From DASRTE01 sp035253685 (GTDB taxonomy: Bacteria > Actinomycetota > Actinomycetes > Jiangellales > Jiangellaceae), in assembly GCA_035253685.1 (NCBI GenBank), contig DATFBR010000234.1:1-21819 (forward strand): 21,819 nt of DNA, written 5' to 3'. Each line of letters begins with the position of its first letter. The stretch's first letter is position 1. This document shows, in pieces, positions 15,553 to 21,819 of this stretch. A model generated the notes under the pieces. The model was not told the origin of the DNA and ran no database searches. It worked only from the letters and a program-made list of their open reading frames with translations. Made by a program: the position numbers and the translations under genes.

Positions 15553-15819
15553 CCGCCGCGCAGGGCCCGCTGTGGACGATCCGGGTCCGTTCACCGTCCC
15601 TGTGGACGCACACGCTTCGCCGGCGGTGCAGATCCTCGCGCAGAACAGACACACGGCCCCCGCCGGCGGACGGCGGGAGCCGTGGTGGACCCAACCAGGG
15701 GGGCGGATCAGGTCCAAGCGGCGGGGGGTGCCGCCATGTTCCCGTCTTCCCCGGATTCACCGCGCGCAAACCGATTCATTCGAGATTTTTTCTGAACACT
15801 CTCCGTCGGCCCGCCCGCC

Positions 15820-15825
15820 TATCCT
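15820..15825 (+). promoter_or_regulatory. Likely -10 element of a leaderless HAD transcript
   Basis: TATCCT fits the actinobacterial TAnnnT -10 pattern and ends seven bases before GTG 15833, so transcription would begin at or next to the start codon. No ribosome binding site precedes the gene, which agrees with leaderless translation. No convincing -35 is seen. Confidence 0.45.
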
Positions 15826-15832
15826 CGAACCT

Positions 15833-16699
15833 GTGGACACCGACGTCGATCCGGCATCCGACGGAGCCGTTCCCGCCCATCGGGTCGGCCCGGCCGGCAC
15901 CCACACGGCCGCCTTCTTCGACCTGGACAAGACGGTCATCGCGAAGTCCAGCACCCTGGCGTTCTCCCGCAGCTTCTACCAGGGCGGGCTGATCAACCGT
16001 CGAGCGGTGCTCCGCAGCGCATACGCACAGTTCGTCTACCTCGTCGGTGGCGCCGACCACGACCAGATGGAGCGGATGCGCGAGTACCTGTCCGGTCTGG
16101 TCACCGGGTGGGATGTCAAGACGGTCAAGGACATCGTCGCCGAGACGCTGCACACGATCGTCGACCCGATCGTCTACGACGAGGCTGTCACGCTGATCGA
16201 GGAGCATCATCTGGCCGGCCGCGATGTCGTGATCGTGTCGTCCAGCGGCGCCGAAGTGGTCGAACCGATCGGCGAGATGCTCGGCGCGGACCGGGTCATC
16301 GCGACCCGGATGGTCGTCGGTACCGACGGCCGCTTCAACGGAACCATCGAGTTCTACGCGTACGGTGACACGAAGGCCGCTGCCGTCCGCGAGCTGGCCG
16401 AAGCCGAGGGTTACGACCTCAGCCGCTCCTATGCGTACTCCGACTCGGTCACCGACCTGCCGATGCTCGAGGCAGTGGGCCACCCGTACGCCGTCAACCC
16501 CGACCGCGCACTTCGCCGGACCGCGGCCGAGCGGGGCTGGCCGGTGCTCGTCTTCTCCAAGCCGGTCGCGCTCCGGCAGCGCGGCACGGCCATCCGTGAC
16601 GCGCCCAAACCGGCCATCGCCGCCGCCGCCATCGGGGCGGGTGCCGCAGCGGCCGGCCTGGTCTGGTACGCCACCCGTCGCCGAGGTCGCACGTCGTGA
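15833..16699 (+). CDS. HAD-IB family phosphatase with C-terminal membrane anchor
   Basis: A 288-residue haloacid dehalogenase-type hydrolase (Rv3661 position). From GTG 15833, motif I is FFDLDKTVIAKSS with nucleophile Asp30 and acid/base Asp32, motif II is VSSSG (135-139), Lys181 lies in GDTKAAAV, and motif IV is YSDSVTDLPML with Asp204 and Asp208. The set is complete, so it should be an active Mg-dependent phosphatase of the SerB-like IB subfamily. The C-terminus adds a hydrophobic Ala/Gly-rich helix (about 260-280) and an RRRGRTS tail, which would anchor it with the catalytic domain in the cytoplasm. Related actinobacterial proteins are often labelled as phosphoserine phosphatase- or lysophosphatidate-type; the substrate is not known. 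It overlaps the next gene by 4 bases. Confidence 0.9.
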   Translation: MDTDVDPASDGAVPAHRVGPAGTHTAAFFDLDKTVIAKSSTLAFSRSFYQGGLINRRAVLRSAYAQFVYLVGGADHDQMERMREYLSGLVTGWDVKTVKDIVAETLHTIVDPIVYDEAVTLIEEHHLAGRDVVIVSSSGAEVVEPIGEMLGADRVIATRMVVGTDGRFNGTIEFYAYGDTKAAAVRELAEAEGYDLSRSYAYSDSVTDLPMLEAVGHPYAVNPDRALRRTAAERGWPVLVFSKPVALRQRGTAIRDAPKPAIAAAAIGAGAAAAGLVWYATRRRGRTS

Positions 16700-17673
16700 G
16701 CGAGCCGCCCGACACTCCGGCCGAGATCCTCGATCTCGGCCACCGTCCTCGATCCGAGCGGGCCGAGCCGGCCCGCTCGCTTCCGACGCTGCATCTGGGC
16801 GGTCCGCCGCCGTCCGACGACGAGGACGGCCCGCCGTCGTGGTGGCGCTGGGGAGCCCTGGCCATCGCCGTCGTCGTGGGCCTGGTCGCCGGTGTGCTCG
16901 TGTCCAACGCGCGGCACGAGGCCGCCGACGTCACGGCCGCGGAGGAGGAGGTTCGACTCGTCGCCGGCAACCCCGAGATCACGTTCATCCAGGCCCCGGC
17001 CGTCGACCTCAGCTTCCCGCTGTACAACGCCGGGCCGCTCGACGTCGTCGTGCTCAGCGCCCGCCCCGAAGGTTGGCGGAACGCCGACGATTCCGATGAT
17101 CCTCGACCCACGACGCTGCCGTCCGGCACGTGGACCAATGTGCTCACCAGGGTGGAGGCCCGCGAGTGCGAGGGTCCGACGCCGACAGTCCTCGAGCTGA
17201 ACGTGCGCACGCAGGCCCGCGAGCAGGGTGCCGAGGTGGCACTGCCGGCGGGAAGCGTCCTGCGTGAGGCTCAGGACCTGGCCTGCGACACGAACCCGGC
17301 GTACCAGTTCGGCATCAACGTCGAGCGCGTCCAGATCCTGCCGTCGAGCCCCGACGTCCTGGTCATGCGCCTGTACCTGCGGGCCTTCGATCCGAGCCTC
17401 CGTTTCGACCTCATCGGCCTGCGCGGATCGGCCGCCGGCTTCGAGACCGTCGCAGCCACGATTCCGGTGTCGTTCGAACCCGGCGGCCGGTCGCCGACCC
17501 AGCTCGACGTCACGTGGGGGGTCGTCGACTGCACGATCACCGAGTTGCTCGGCCAGGTCGTGTTCTCGGCGGAACTGGTCGACGCCAACGGCCGCACCAC
17601 GACCGACCGGATCGTGCTGGCCGAGGAAGGGATCGCCGCCCTGGCCCGTTTCGGCGTCTCCCGCTGCGAGTGA
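16696..17673 (+). CDS. One-TM protein with two duplicated extracytoplasmic Cys-pair domains
   Basis: A 325-residue protein of no recognised family, starting at GTG 16696 that overlaps the HAD stop (GTGA). Residues 1-50 are hydrophilic, Pro/Asp-rich and cytoplasmic. A membrane segment (52-70) follows WWRW. The remainder is beta-rich and should lie outside. It looks like two copies of one domain: about 88-198 and 202-325. Each has a hydrophobic strand pair, a second strand group with a first Cys (Cys158, Cys279), and a closing Cys (Cys197 in DLACD, Cys324 in SRCE). The two Cys spacings are 39 and 45, suggesting one disulfide per domain. Coupling to the HAD gene suggests joint action at the membrane, but the function is unknown. 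Confidence 0.8.
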   Translation: MSEPPDTPAEILDLGHRPRSERAEPARSLPTLHLGGPPPSDDEDGPPSWWRWGALAIAVVVGLVAGVLVSNARHEAADVTAAEEEVRLVAGNPEITFIQAPAVDLSFPLYNAGPLDVVVLSARPEGWRNADDSDDPRPTTLPSGTWTNVLTRVEARECEGPTPTVLELNVRTQAREQGAEVALPAGSVLREAQDLACDTNPAYQFGINVERVQILPSSPDVLVMRLYLRAFDPSLRFDLIGLRGSAAGFETVAATIPVSFEPGGRSPTQLDVTWGVVDCTITELLGQVVFSAELVDANGRTTTDRIVLAEEGIAALARFGVSRCE

Positions 17674-17714
17674 TCCCGCCCCCCGAACGTAAAGATCTTG
17701 GCGAAACTCTTCCG

Positions 17715-17731
17715 ACACGCCGGAGGCGTGT
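17715..17731. terminator. Possible terminator hairpin after the HAD operon
   Basis: ACACGCC (17715-17721) and GGCGTGT (17725-17731) make a perfect 7-bp stem with a 3-nt loop, 42 nt after the stop of the two-domain protein. TTCTACAAAC follows rather than a true T-run. Given position and strand, termination of the HAD operon is the simplest reading. Confidence 0.45.
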
Positions 17732-17877
17732 TCTACAAACGAACTACGGCCCGCAAAGGACCGCGCACGGCAGATGGGCACCCACGCGGCGATCAGCCCA
17801 TGTACGGGCAGTTGTCCCGGGTCAGCCGGGGCGACAGACGAGCTGCACGCTTGGTAACCCACACTGACGTGCCAGCG

Positions 17878-17912
17878 GCGGCGCCCCTATTCGGTTCACC
17901 CTGGGGCGCCGC
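17878..17912. terminator. Strong hairpin spanning the stop of the minus-strand gene
   Basis: GCGGCGCCCC (17878-17887) and GGGGCGCCGC (17903-17912) are perfect 10-bp arms with a 15-nt loop, and the TGA of the minus-strand gene (17898-17896) lies in the loop. It is very stable and sits between convergent genes, so it could stop transcription from both sides. It lacks a U-tract. Confidence 0.5.
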
Positions 17913-18651
17913 TCGCATGTGCAAGTCCGGCTTCGGCGCCCCTCGCATACGCGTCACAGCAGTGCCGCACCCAGGCCGCGACACCGTCCGGTCCGCCGGT
18001 CCCGTATGCAGCGACCAGCGGCTCGTAGGCGGCAGCGAGCTCACGATGTCCCGCCTCCGGCACACCGACCGCTCGGGTGTCCACGCCACGTGCCACGAGT
18101 ACCAGCCGCTCGGTGGCCCGAGCCACCAGCCCCCCGGCCGAACCGAACGGGTCGATCGCTCTCAGTTCGCCGTGGACGATCGCCGCGACGATCACGCCGG
18201 GAGCACCGGTCCGGGCGACCGCCAGTTGCAGCAACTGCTCGAGGCGTCGCGCGTCGGCGCCGGGGCGTGGACGGCCCAGATCGTCCACAGACACCAGGTC
18301 ACGTGCCGCGAGAACATGGATGCGGGCGAGAACCTGCCCCGGCGCCCGCTCCCAGGTCGCCGCCAGTGCCGCTACTTCGCCGGTTGCCCGCAACGCTCCC
18401 TGCAGGATCGGGTCCGCCAGGTCGTCCGGGTTTCCACCGGCGAGCACCGCGGAAGCTCGAGCCCCCCGCAGCACCGACTCGGCGGCCAGCCGCCGTGCGT
18501 CGCGCCGCACGGCCGGATGTCGCAGCAAGGCGTCGAGCGCATCGCGTGCATGGGACGCGGCCGCCCCGACACCGCTGAGGGTGGCGACGTCGGCGAACGG
18601 GTCGCGAAGTCGCCCTTCCGGCACGGGTCCCGACCCTACGACACGGCCCAT
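17896..18651 (-). CDS. Conserved actinobacterial protein of unknown function (Rv3662c-like)
   Basis: A 251-residue, mostly helical, Ala/Arg-rich protein read from ATG 18651; GTG 18624, with purine-rich GTAGGGTCGGGA before it, is a possible alternative start. It begins GRLRDPFADVATLSGVG and includes RRDARRLAAESVLRGARASAVLAGG, whose pattern recalls the N-terminal helices of Fic-family proteins, but no HPFxxGNG Fic motif is present. Later segments read ERAPGQVLARIHVLAARDLV and GVIVAAIVHGELRAIDPFGS. There is no signal peptide, membrane segment or nucleotide-binding motif. Homologues in Streptomyces are often called oxidoreductase, which nothing here supports. Its place between the HAD gene and acs fits the mycobacterial order near Rv3662c. 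Confidence 0.75.
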   Translation of the reverse strand: MGRVVGSGPVPEGRLRDPFADVATLSGVGAAASHARDALDALLRHPAVRRDARRLAAESVLRGARASAVLAGGNPDDLADPILQGALRATGEVAALAATWERAPGQVLARIHVLAARDLVSVDDLGRPRPGADARRLEQLLQLAVARTGAPGVIVAAIVHGELRAIDPFGSAGGLVARATERLVLVARGVDTRAVGVPEAGHRELAAAYEPLVAAYGTGGPDGVAAWVRHCCDAYARGAEAGLAHASGAPG

Positions 18652-18718
18652 CCTCGCAACCGATCGCGAAGATCGTCGTGCACAGCCGGTCGTGACGGCC
18701 GGGCCGGATGCCGCCGCT

Positions 18719-18724
18719 TAAGCT
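18719..18724 (+). promoter_or_regulatory. Likely -10 element of a leaderless methyltransferase transcript
   Basis: TAAGCT matches TAnnnT and ends seven bases before GTG 18732, the same geometry as the HAD gene. It favours GTG 18732 over ATG 18708, which would lie upstream of the transcription start. Confidence 0.45.
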
Positions 18725-18731
18725 GCGCCCC

Positions 18732-19508
18732 GTGGCCGCCGACGGCGACACGCGTCATCCGCGCGGGCGTTCCGGCATCTTCGCCGAGGTCGCGGAGGTG
18801 TACGAGCGGTCGAGGCCGGGCTACCCGCCGCAGGCGGTCACCTGGCTGGTGGGCACGACGCCCCGCCGCGTCCTCGACCTCGGCGCCGGAACCGGCAAGC
18901 TGACCCGTGCCCTGGCGGCGGCGGGACACGACGTCGTCGCGGTCGACCCGTTGCCCCAAATGCTCGCCGTGTTGCGCCGCAACCTGCCCGACGTCGATGC
19001 GCGGAGGGGTGCCGCAGAGGCGCTGCCGCTTGCCGACGCGGACGTCGACGTGGTGGTGGCGGCCCAGGCCTTCCACTGGTTCGACCAGGACCGGGCGCTG
19101 CCCGAGATCGCCCGGGTCCTCCGCCCCGGCGGACGGCTCGGCCTGGTCTGGAACCTGCGCGACGAGACCGTGCCCTGGGTGGCCGAACTCTCGCGCGTGA
19201 TCGGGAGCAAGGACGCGTTCCCGGAGGAGGTCGTGGGTGGCCGGCTCACGGCCGGCACCCGGGTCGGAACGGTCGAGGCGGCGAGCTTCGGGCACACCCA
19301 ACGCCTCGACCGCGAGGGCCTGCTCGCCCTGGTCAGGTCACGCTCGTACGTGGCCGAGCTTCCGGTCGGTGATCGCGACGGCGTCCTCAGCGCGGTCGAC
19401 CGCCTCTTCACTCGGCATGCCGACGACGGCAGCCTGCTGCTTCCCTACATCACCCAGTGCTACCGCTGCGCCGTGCCGCGGCAGTTTGCCGGTCGAGCGC
19501 ACGGGTAG
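18732..19508 (+). CDS. Class I SAM-dependent methyltransferase
   Basis: A 258-residue soluble methyltransferase of the Methyltransf_11 type. From GTG 18732, the SAM-binding motif I VLDLGAGTGKLT is at 47-58, the acidic end of the second strand is VVAVDP (68-73), and a motif resembling post-I/II is AQAFHWFD (111-118), followed by RVLRPGGRLGLVWNLRD. The HWFD and WNLRD pair is typical of a group of actinobacterial and fungal small-molecule methyltransferases. The substrate cannot be predicted. ATG 18708 would add eight residues. It is divergent from the Rv3662c-like gene and ends 44 nt before the PfpI gene, so the two may be co-transcribed. Confidence 0.88.
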   Translation: MAADGDTRHPRGRSGIFAEVAEVYERSRPGYPPQAVTWLVGTTPRRVLDLGAGTGKLTRALAAAGHDVVAVDPLPQMLAVLRRNLPDVDARRGAAEALPLADADVDVVVAAQAFHWFDQDRALPEIARVLRPGGRLGLVWNLRDETVPWVAELSRVIGSKDAFPEEVVGGRLTAGTRVGTVEAASFGHTQRLDREGLLALVRSRSYVAELPVGDRDGVLSAVDRLFTRHADDGSLLLPYITQCYRCAVPRQFAGRAHG

Positions 19509-19540
19509 CGGCCACTGGAGGAGCGAAGCGACACCACCGA

Positions 19541-19546
19541 AGGAGG
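19541..19546 (+). promoter_or_regulatory. Ribosome binding site of the PfpI/DJ-1 gene
   Basis: AGGAGG with a six-base spacer to ATG 19553 is among the best ribosome sites in the window and suggests high translation of this gene. Confidence 0.75.
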
Positions 19547-19552
19547 TAAGCC

Positions 19553-20107
19553 ATGTCGACCGATCTGTCCGGAAAGACCATCGCGTTCCTTGCCACGGAC
19601 GGTGTGGAGCAGGTGGAGCTGACCGAACCGTGGGCAGCGCTGCAACAAGCCGGCGCGACGCCACGGCTCATCGCGCCGAAGGCCGGCCGGATCCAGGGTT
19701 TCAACCACGATGACAAGGGCGACACGTTCGCCGTCGACCACACGGTCGCCGACACCGACTCAGGCGCGTACGACGGCCTGGTCCTGCCCGGCGGTACCAA
19801 GAACCCCGACCGCCTGCGCACCGACAAGGGTGCGGTGGAGTTCGTCCGGGCCTTCGTCGACGCCGGCAAGCCCATCGGGGTCATCTGTCACGGCCCATGG
19901 ACTCTCGTGGAGGCCGATGCTGTACGCGGGCGCACGCTCACCTCGTGGCCCTCGTTGCAGACCGACCTGCGCAACGCCGGCGCCAACTGGGTGGACGAGG
20001 AGGTCGTGGTGGATGCCAACCTCGTGTCCAGCCGGAAACCGGACGACCTGCCGGCCTTCTGTGCGGCGCTCGTCGAGCAGATGGCCGGCGCCCGCTCCGG
20101 CAGATGA
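19553..20107 (+). CDS. PfpI/DJ-1 family protein (type 1 glutamine amidotransferase-like)
   Basis: A 184-residue soluble protein of the DJ-1/PfpI superfamily. The nucleophile elbow is VICHGPWTL with Cys112 and adjacent His113, and the acidic partner Glu19 is in DGVEQVELTEPW. GLVLPGGTKNPDRLR and VVDANLVSSRKPDDLPAFC are the usual conserved segments of the PfpI subgroup. Relatives include general stress protein 18 and YhbO-type proteins with reported protease, chaperone or deglycase activities; which applies here is unknown. All key residues are intact and the length is normal. It follows the methyltransferase by 44 nt and has its own strong ribosome site. Confidence 0.92.
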   Translation: MSTDLSGKTIAFLATDGVEQVELTEPWAALQQAGATPRLIAPKAGRIQGFNHDDKGDTFAVDHTVADTDSGAYDGLVLPGGTKNPDRLRTDKGAVEFVRAFVDAGKPIGVICHGPWTLVEADAVRGRTLTSWPSLQTDLRNAGANWVDEEVVVDANLVSSRKPDDLPAFCAALVEQMAGARSGR

Positions 20108-20117
20108 CGTGGTCGGG

Positions 20118-20147
20118 TTGATACGCCCCGGCCCGCGATGGTGAGGT
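20118..20147 (+). promoter_or_regulatory. Weak candidate promoter of acs
   Basis: TTGATA (20118-20123) and TGAGGT (20142-20147) are separated by 18 bp, in the 90-nt gap before the acetyl-CoA synthetase start. Both hexamers are imperfect, so this is only a candidate. Confidence 0.25.
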
Positions 20148-20197
20148 AGGCGGCAGCGGACGCACGCGCCGACGTGAGACGACCTGGAGCTGACGAC

Positions 20198-21819
20198 GTG
20201 ACCAGCGAAGCCTTGTCCAACCTGCTCCACGAGGAGCGGCGCTTCCCACCGGCCGACGAGTTCGCCGCGAAGGCCAACGCCGACGCCGCGCTGTACGACG
20301 AGGCGGCCGCCGACCGGCTGGCCTTCTGGGACCGCCAGGCCCGCGAGCTGGTCACCTGGGACACCGAGTGGGACCGGGTGCTCGACTGGACGAACCCGCC
20401 GTTCGCGAAGTGGTTCACCGGCGCGAAGCTCAACGTCGCGTACAACTGTGTCGACCGCCACGTCGAGGCCGGCCACGGCGACCAGGTCGCCATCCACTGG
20501 GAGGGCGAGCCGGGCGACAAGCGCACCCTCACCTACGCCGACCTGCGCCGGACGGTCTGCCAGGCCGCGAACGCCCTCACCGAGCTCGGGGTTCGCAAGG
20601 GCGACCGGGTCGCCATCTACATGCCGATGATCCCGGAGACCGCCATCGCGATGCTGGCCTGCGCCCGGTTGGGTGCACCGCACTCCGTGGTATTCGGCGG
20701 CTTCTCGGCCGACGCGCTGAAGGGCCGCATCCAGGACGCCGACGCCCGGGTCGTGGTCACCGCCGACGGCGGCTACCGGCGCGGTTCGGCCAGCGCGCTC
20801 AAGCCGGCCGTCGACACGGCGTTGCGCGAGTGTCCCGATGTTCGCAGCGTGCTCGTCGTCCGTCGGACCGGCCAGCCCATCGACTGGACCGAGGGCCGCG
20901 ACGTGTGGTGGCACGACCTGGTCGAGTCGCAGAGCGATAACCACACGCCCGAGGCGCACGACGCCGAGCATCCGCTCTACATCCTCTACACGAGCGGCAC
21001 CACCGCGAAGCCGAAGGGGATCTTGCACACGACCGGCGGCTATCTCACCCAGGTGGCCTACACGCATCGCTACGTCTTCGACCTCAAGCCCGAGACCGAC
21101 GTCTTCTGGTGCGCCGCCGACATCGGGTGGGTTACCGGGCACAGCTACATCGTCTACGGCCCGCTGACCAACCGCGCGACGACGGTGATGTACGAGGGCA
21201 CACCGGACACCCCGCACAAGGGCCGCTGGTGGGAGATCGCCGCACGGTACGGCGTCACCATCCTGTACTGCGCCCCGACCGCGATCAGGACGTTCATGAA
21301 GTGGGGCGACGACATCCCCGCCCAGCACGACCTGTCGTCGCTCCGTCTGCTCGGCACGGTGGGTGAGCCGATCAACCCCGAGGCGTGGATCTGGTACCGG
21401 CGACACATCGGCGGCGACCGCACGCCGGTCGTCGACACCTGGTGGCAGACCGAGACGGGCGCCATCATGATCAGCCCGCTGCCGGGTGTCGCCGCCGCCA
21501 AGCCCGGCTCTGCGATGCAGGCCCTTCCGGGCATCGGCGCCGAGGTCGTCGACGACACGGGGACGCCGGTGCCGAACGGGGGCGGCGGCTACCTGGTGCT
21601 GACCGAGCCGTGGCCTGCGATGCTGCGAACGATCTGGGGCGACGACGACCGGTATCGGGACACCTACTGGGCCCGATTCGCCGACCGGGGCTACTACTTT
21701 GCCGGCGACGGCGCCAAGAAGGACGAGGACGGCGACATCTGGCTGCTGGGCCGCGTCGACGACGTCATGAACGTGTCGGGTCACCGGATCTCGACCACCG
21801 AGGTCGAGTCGGCTCTGGT
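20198..21819 (+). CDS. acs: Acetyl-CoA synthetase (AMP-forming), 3' end outside window
   Basis: The frame is open from GTG 20198 (GGAG nine bases upstream) to the window edge, giving 540 residues of an enzyme usually near 650. It activates acetate to acetyl-AMP and then acetyl-CoA. Visible features in order are the ACS N-terminal region (TGAKLNVAYNCVDRH), the signature VFGGFSADALKGRI, the phosphate-binding motif YTSGTTAKPKGI, the tunnel motif WWQTETG, and the motif with GRVDDVMNVSGHRI near the cut. The phosphate-loop reads TTAKPKG where many enzymes have TTGKPKG; I recall the Ala form from other actinobacteria. The missing C-terminal domain holds the acetylated catalytic Lys. An in-frame GTG at 20174 would add eight residues. 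Confidence 0.95.
   Translation, partial: MTSEALSNLLHEERRFPPADEFAAKANADAALYDEAAADRLAFWDRQARELVTWDTEWDRVLDWTNPPFAKWFTGAKLNVAYNCVDRHVEAGHGDQVAIHWEGEPGDKRTLTYADLRRTVCQAANALTELGVRKGDRVAIYMPMIPETAIAMLACARLGAPHSVVFGGFSADALKGRIQDADARVVVTADGGYRRGSASALKPAVDTALRECPDVRSVLVVRRTGQPIDWTEGRDVWWHDLVESQSDNHTPEAHDAEHPLYILYTSGTTAKPKGILHTTGGYLTQVAYTHRYVFDLKPETDVFWCAADIGWVTGHSYIVYGPLTNRATTVMYEGTPDTPHKGRWWEIAARYGVTILYCAPTAIRTFMKWGDDIPAQHDLSSLRLLGTVGEPINPEAWIWYRRHIGGDRTPVVDTWWQTETGAIMISPLPGVAAAKPGSAMQALPGIGAEVVDDTGTPVPNGGGGYLVLTEPWPAMLRTIWGDDDRYRDTYWARFADRGYYFAGDGAKKDEDGDIWLLGRVDDVMNVSGHRISTTEVESAL

Larger units (their letters stand above)
15494..15832. other. Divergent intergenic region between the Tad operon and HAD gene
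   Basis: This 339-nt stretch has no convincing gene. From left to right it holds the GGAGG ribosome site of the CpaE-like gene (15502-15506), an inverted repeat CCTGACG/CGTCAGG (15528-15534, 15546-15552), two CTGTGGACG repeats exactly 30 bp apart (15570 and 15600), a less GC-rich patch with six T in a row (15786-15791), and a TATCCT -10-like hexamer before the HAD start. It must contain the promoters for both divergent transcripts. Confidence 0.7.

Noticed and set aside
13030..15992. Two long plus-strand frames (507 and 480 residues) opposite tadA and the CpaE-like gene
   Set aside because: Ser/Arg/Pro/Thr-rich shadows of the conserved ATPase genes on the other strand, without ribosome sites or motifs.
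16429..17862. 477-residue minus-strand frame opposite the HAD and two-domain genes
   Set aside because: It overlaps the HAD motif IV coding region and shows no hydrophobic or domain pattern of its own.
17674..17895. Possible riboswitch or small gene in the 222-nt gap, such as a c-di-AMP (ydaO-type) element
   Set aside because: No conserved riboswitch core could be matched and both neighbours end here (convergent), so a 5' regulatory RNA is not expected. Only hairpins were found.
19760..21784. 674-residue open frame on the minus strand opposite acs and the PfpI gene
   Set aside because: It lies fully antisense to two clearly conserved genes. Its composition is that of a GC-rich shadow frame (Arg/Gly/Val/His) with no domain.
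1..21819. Mobile elements, CRISPR, tRNA or rRNA genes
   Set aside because: No transposase, integrase, terminal inverted repeats, regular direct-repeat arrays, cloverleaf or rRNA-like segments were seen on either strand.

Overview
The window is GC-rich DNA with a strong G/C preference at third codon positions, frequent GTG starts and many 4-base ATGA/GTGA overlaps. Gene content and order point to the chromosome of an actinomycete (Actinomycetota). The block hppA / anti-sigma / bldG / DECH-box helicase / Tad genes / HAD phosphatase / acs is recognisable from Streptomyces and, in part, from the Mycobacterium tuberculosis Rv3649-Rv3667 neighbourhood. The genus cannot be fixed from the sequence alone. 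I see no insertion sequence, prophage, tRNA, rRNA or CRISPR array, so this looks like conserved backbone.

Layout. 1-1664 (+): the end of an ArsR-like winged-helix regulator, translationally coupled to an MFS exporter. 1669-6025 (-): a secreted M28 metallopeptidase lipoprotein, a K+-independent H+-translocating pyrophosphatase (hppA), a partner-switching anti-sigma-type protein and the anti-anti-sigma factor BldG. 6084-10030 (+): a DECH-box helicase with a C-terminal Cys cluster (MrfA/YprA-like), a small two-TM protein with a long disordered tail, and an EamA/RhtA-type exporter. 10069-15493 (-): a compact Tad/Flp-type secretion cluster read as CpaE-like ATPase, TadA, TadB, TadC, a 177-nt gap, Flp-like pilin (DUF4244), TadE, and a TadE-like protein fused to a complete LytM/M23 endopeptidase domain. 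15833-17673 (+): a membrane-anchored HAD-IB phosphatase overlapping a one-TM protein with two similar extracytoplasmic Cys-pair domains. 17896-18651 (-): a conserved protein of unknown function. 18732-21819 (+): a SAM methyltransferase, a PfpI/DJ-1 protein and acetyl-CoA synthetase, cut by the window edge.

How they fit together. bldG and its downstream neighbour form a partner-switching pair controlling sigma-factor activity. The Tad genes should build an envelope-spanning pilus-like or secretion apparatus: the CpaE-like protein for placement, TadA as motor, TadB/TadC as the membrane platform, the Flp-like protein as main subunit, and TadE proteins as minor subunits. The most unusual feature is the last gene of that cluster. 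It joins the minor pseudopilin-like module to a peptidoglycan endopeptidase with all metal and catalytic residues present, which suggests that the apparatus carries its own wall-opening enzyme. Other non-routine signals are DnaA-box-like repeats in both putative Tad promoter regions, a long perfect-arm hairpin before the EamA gene, and several starts that look leaderless.
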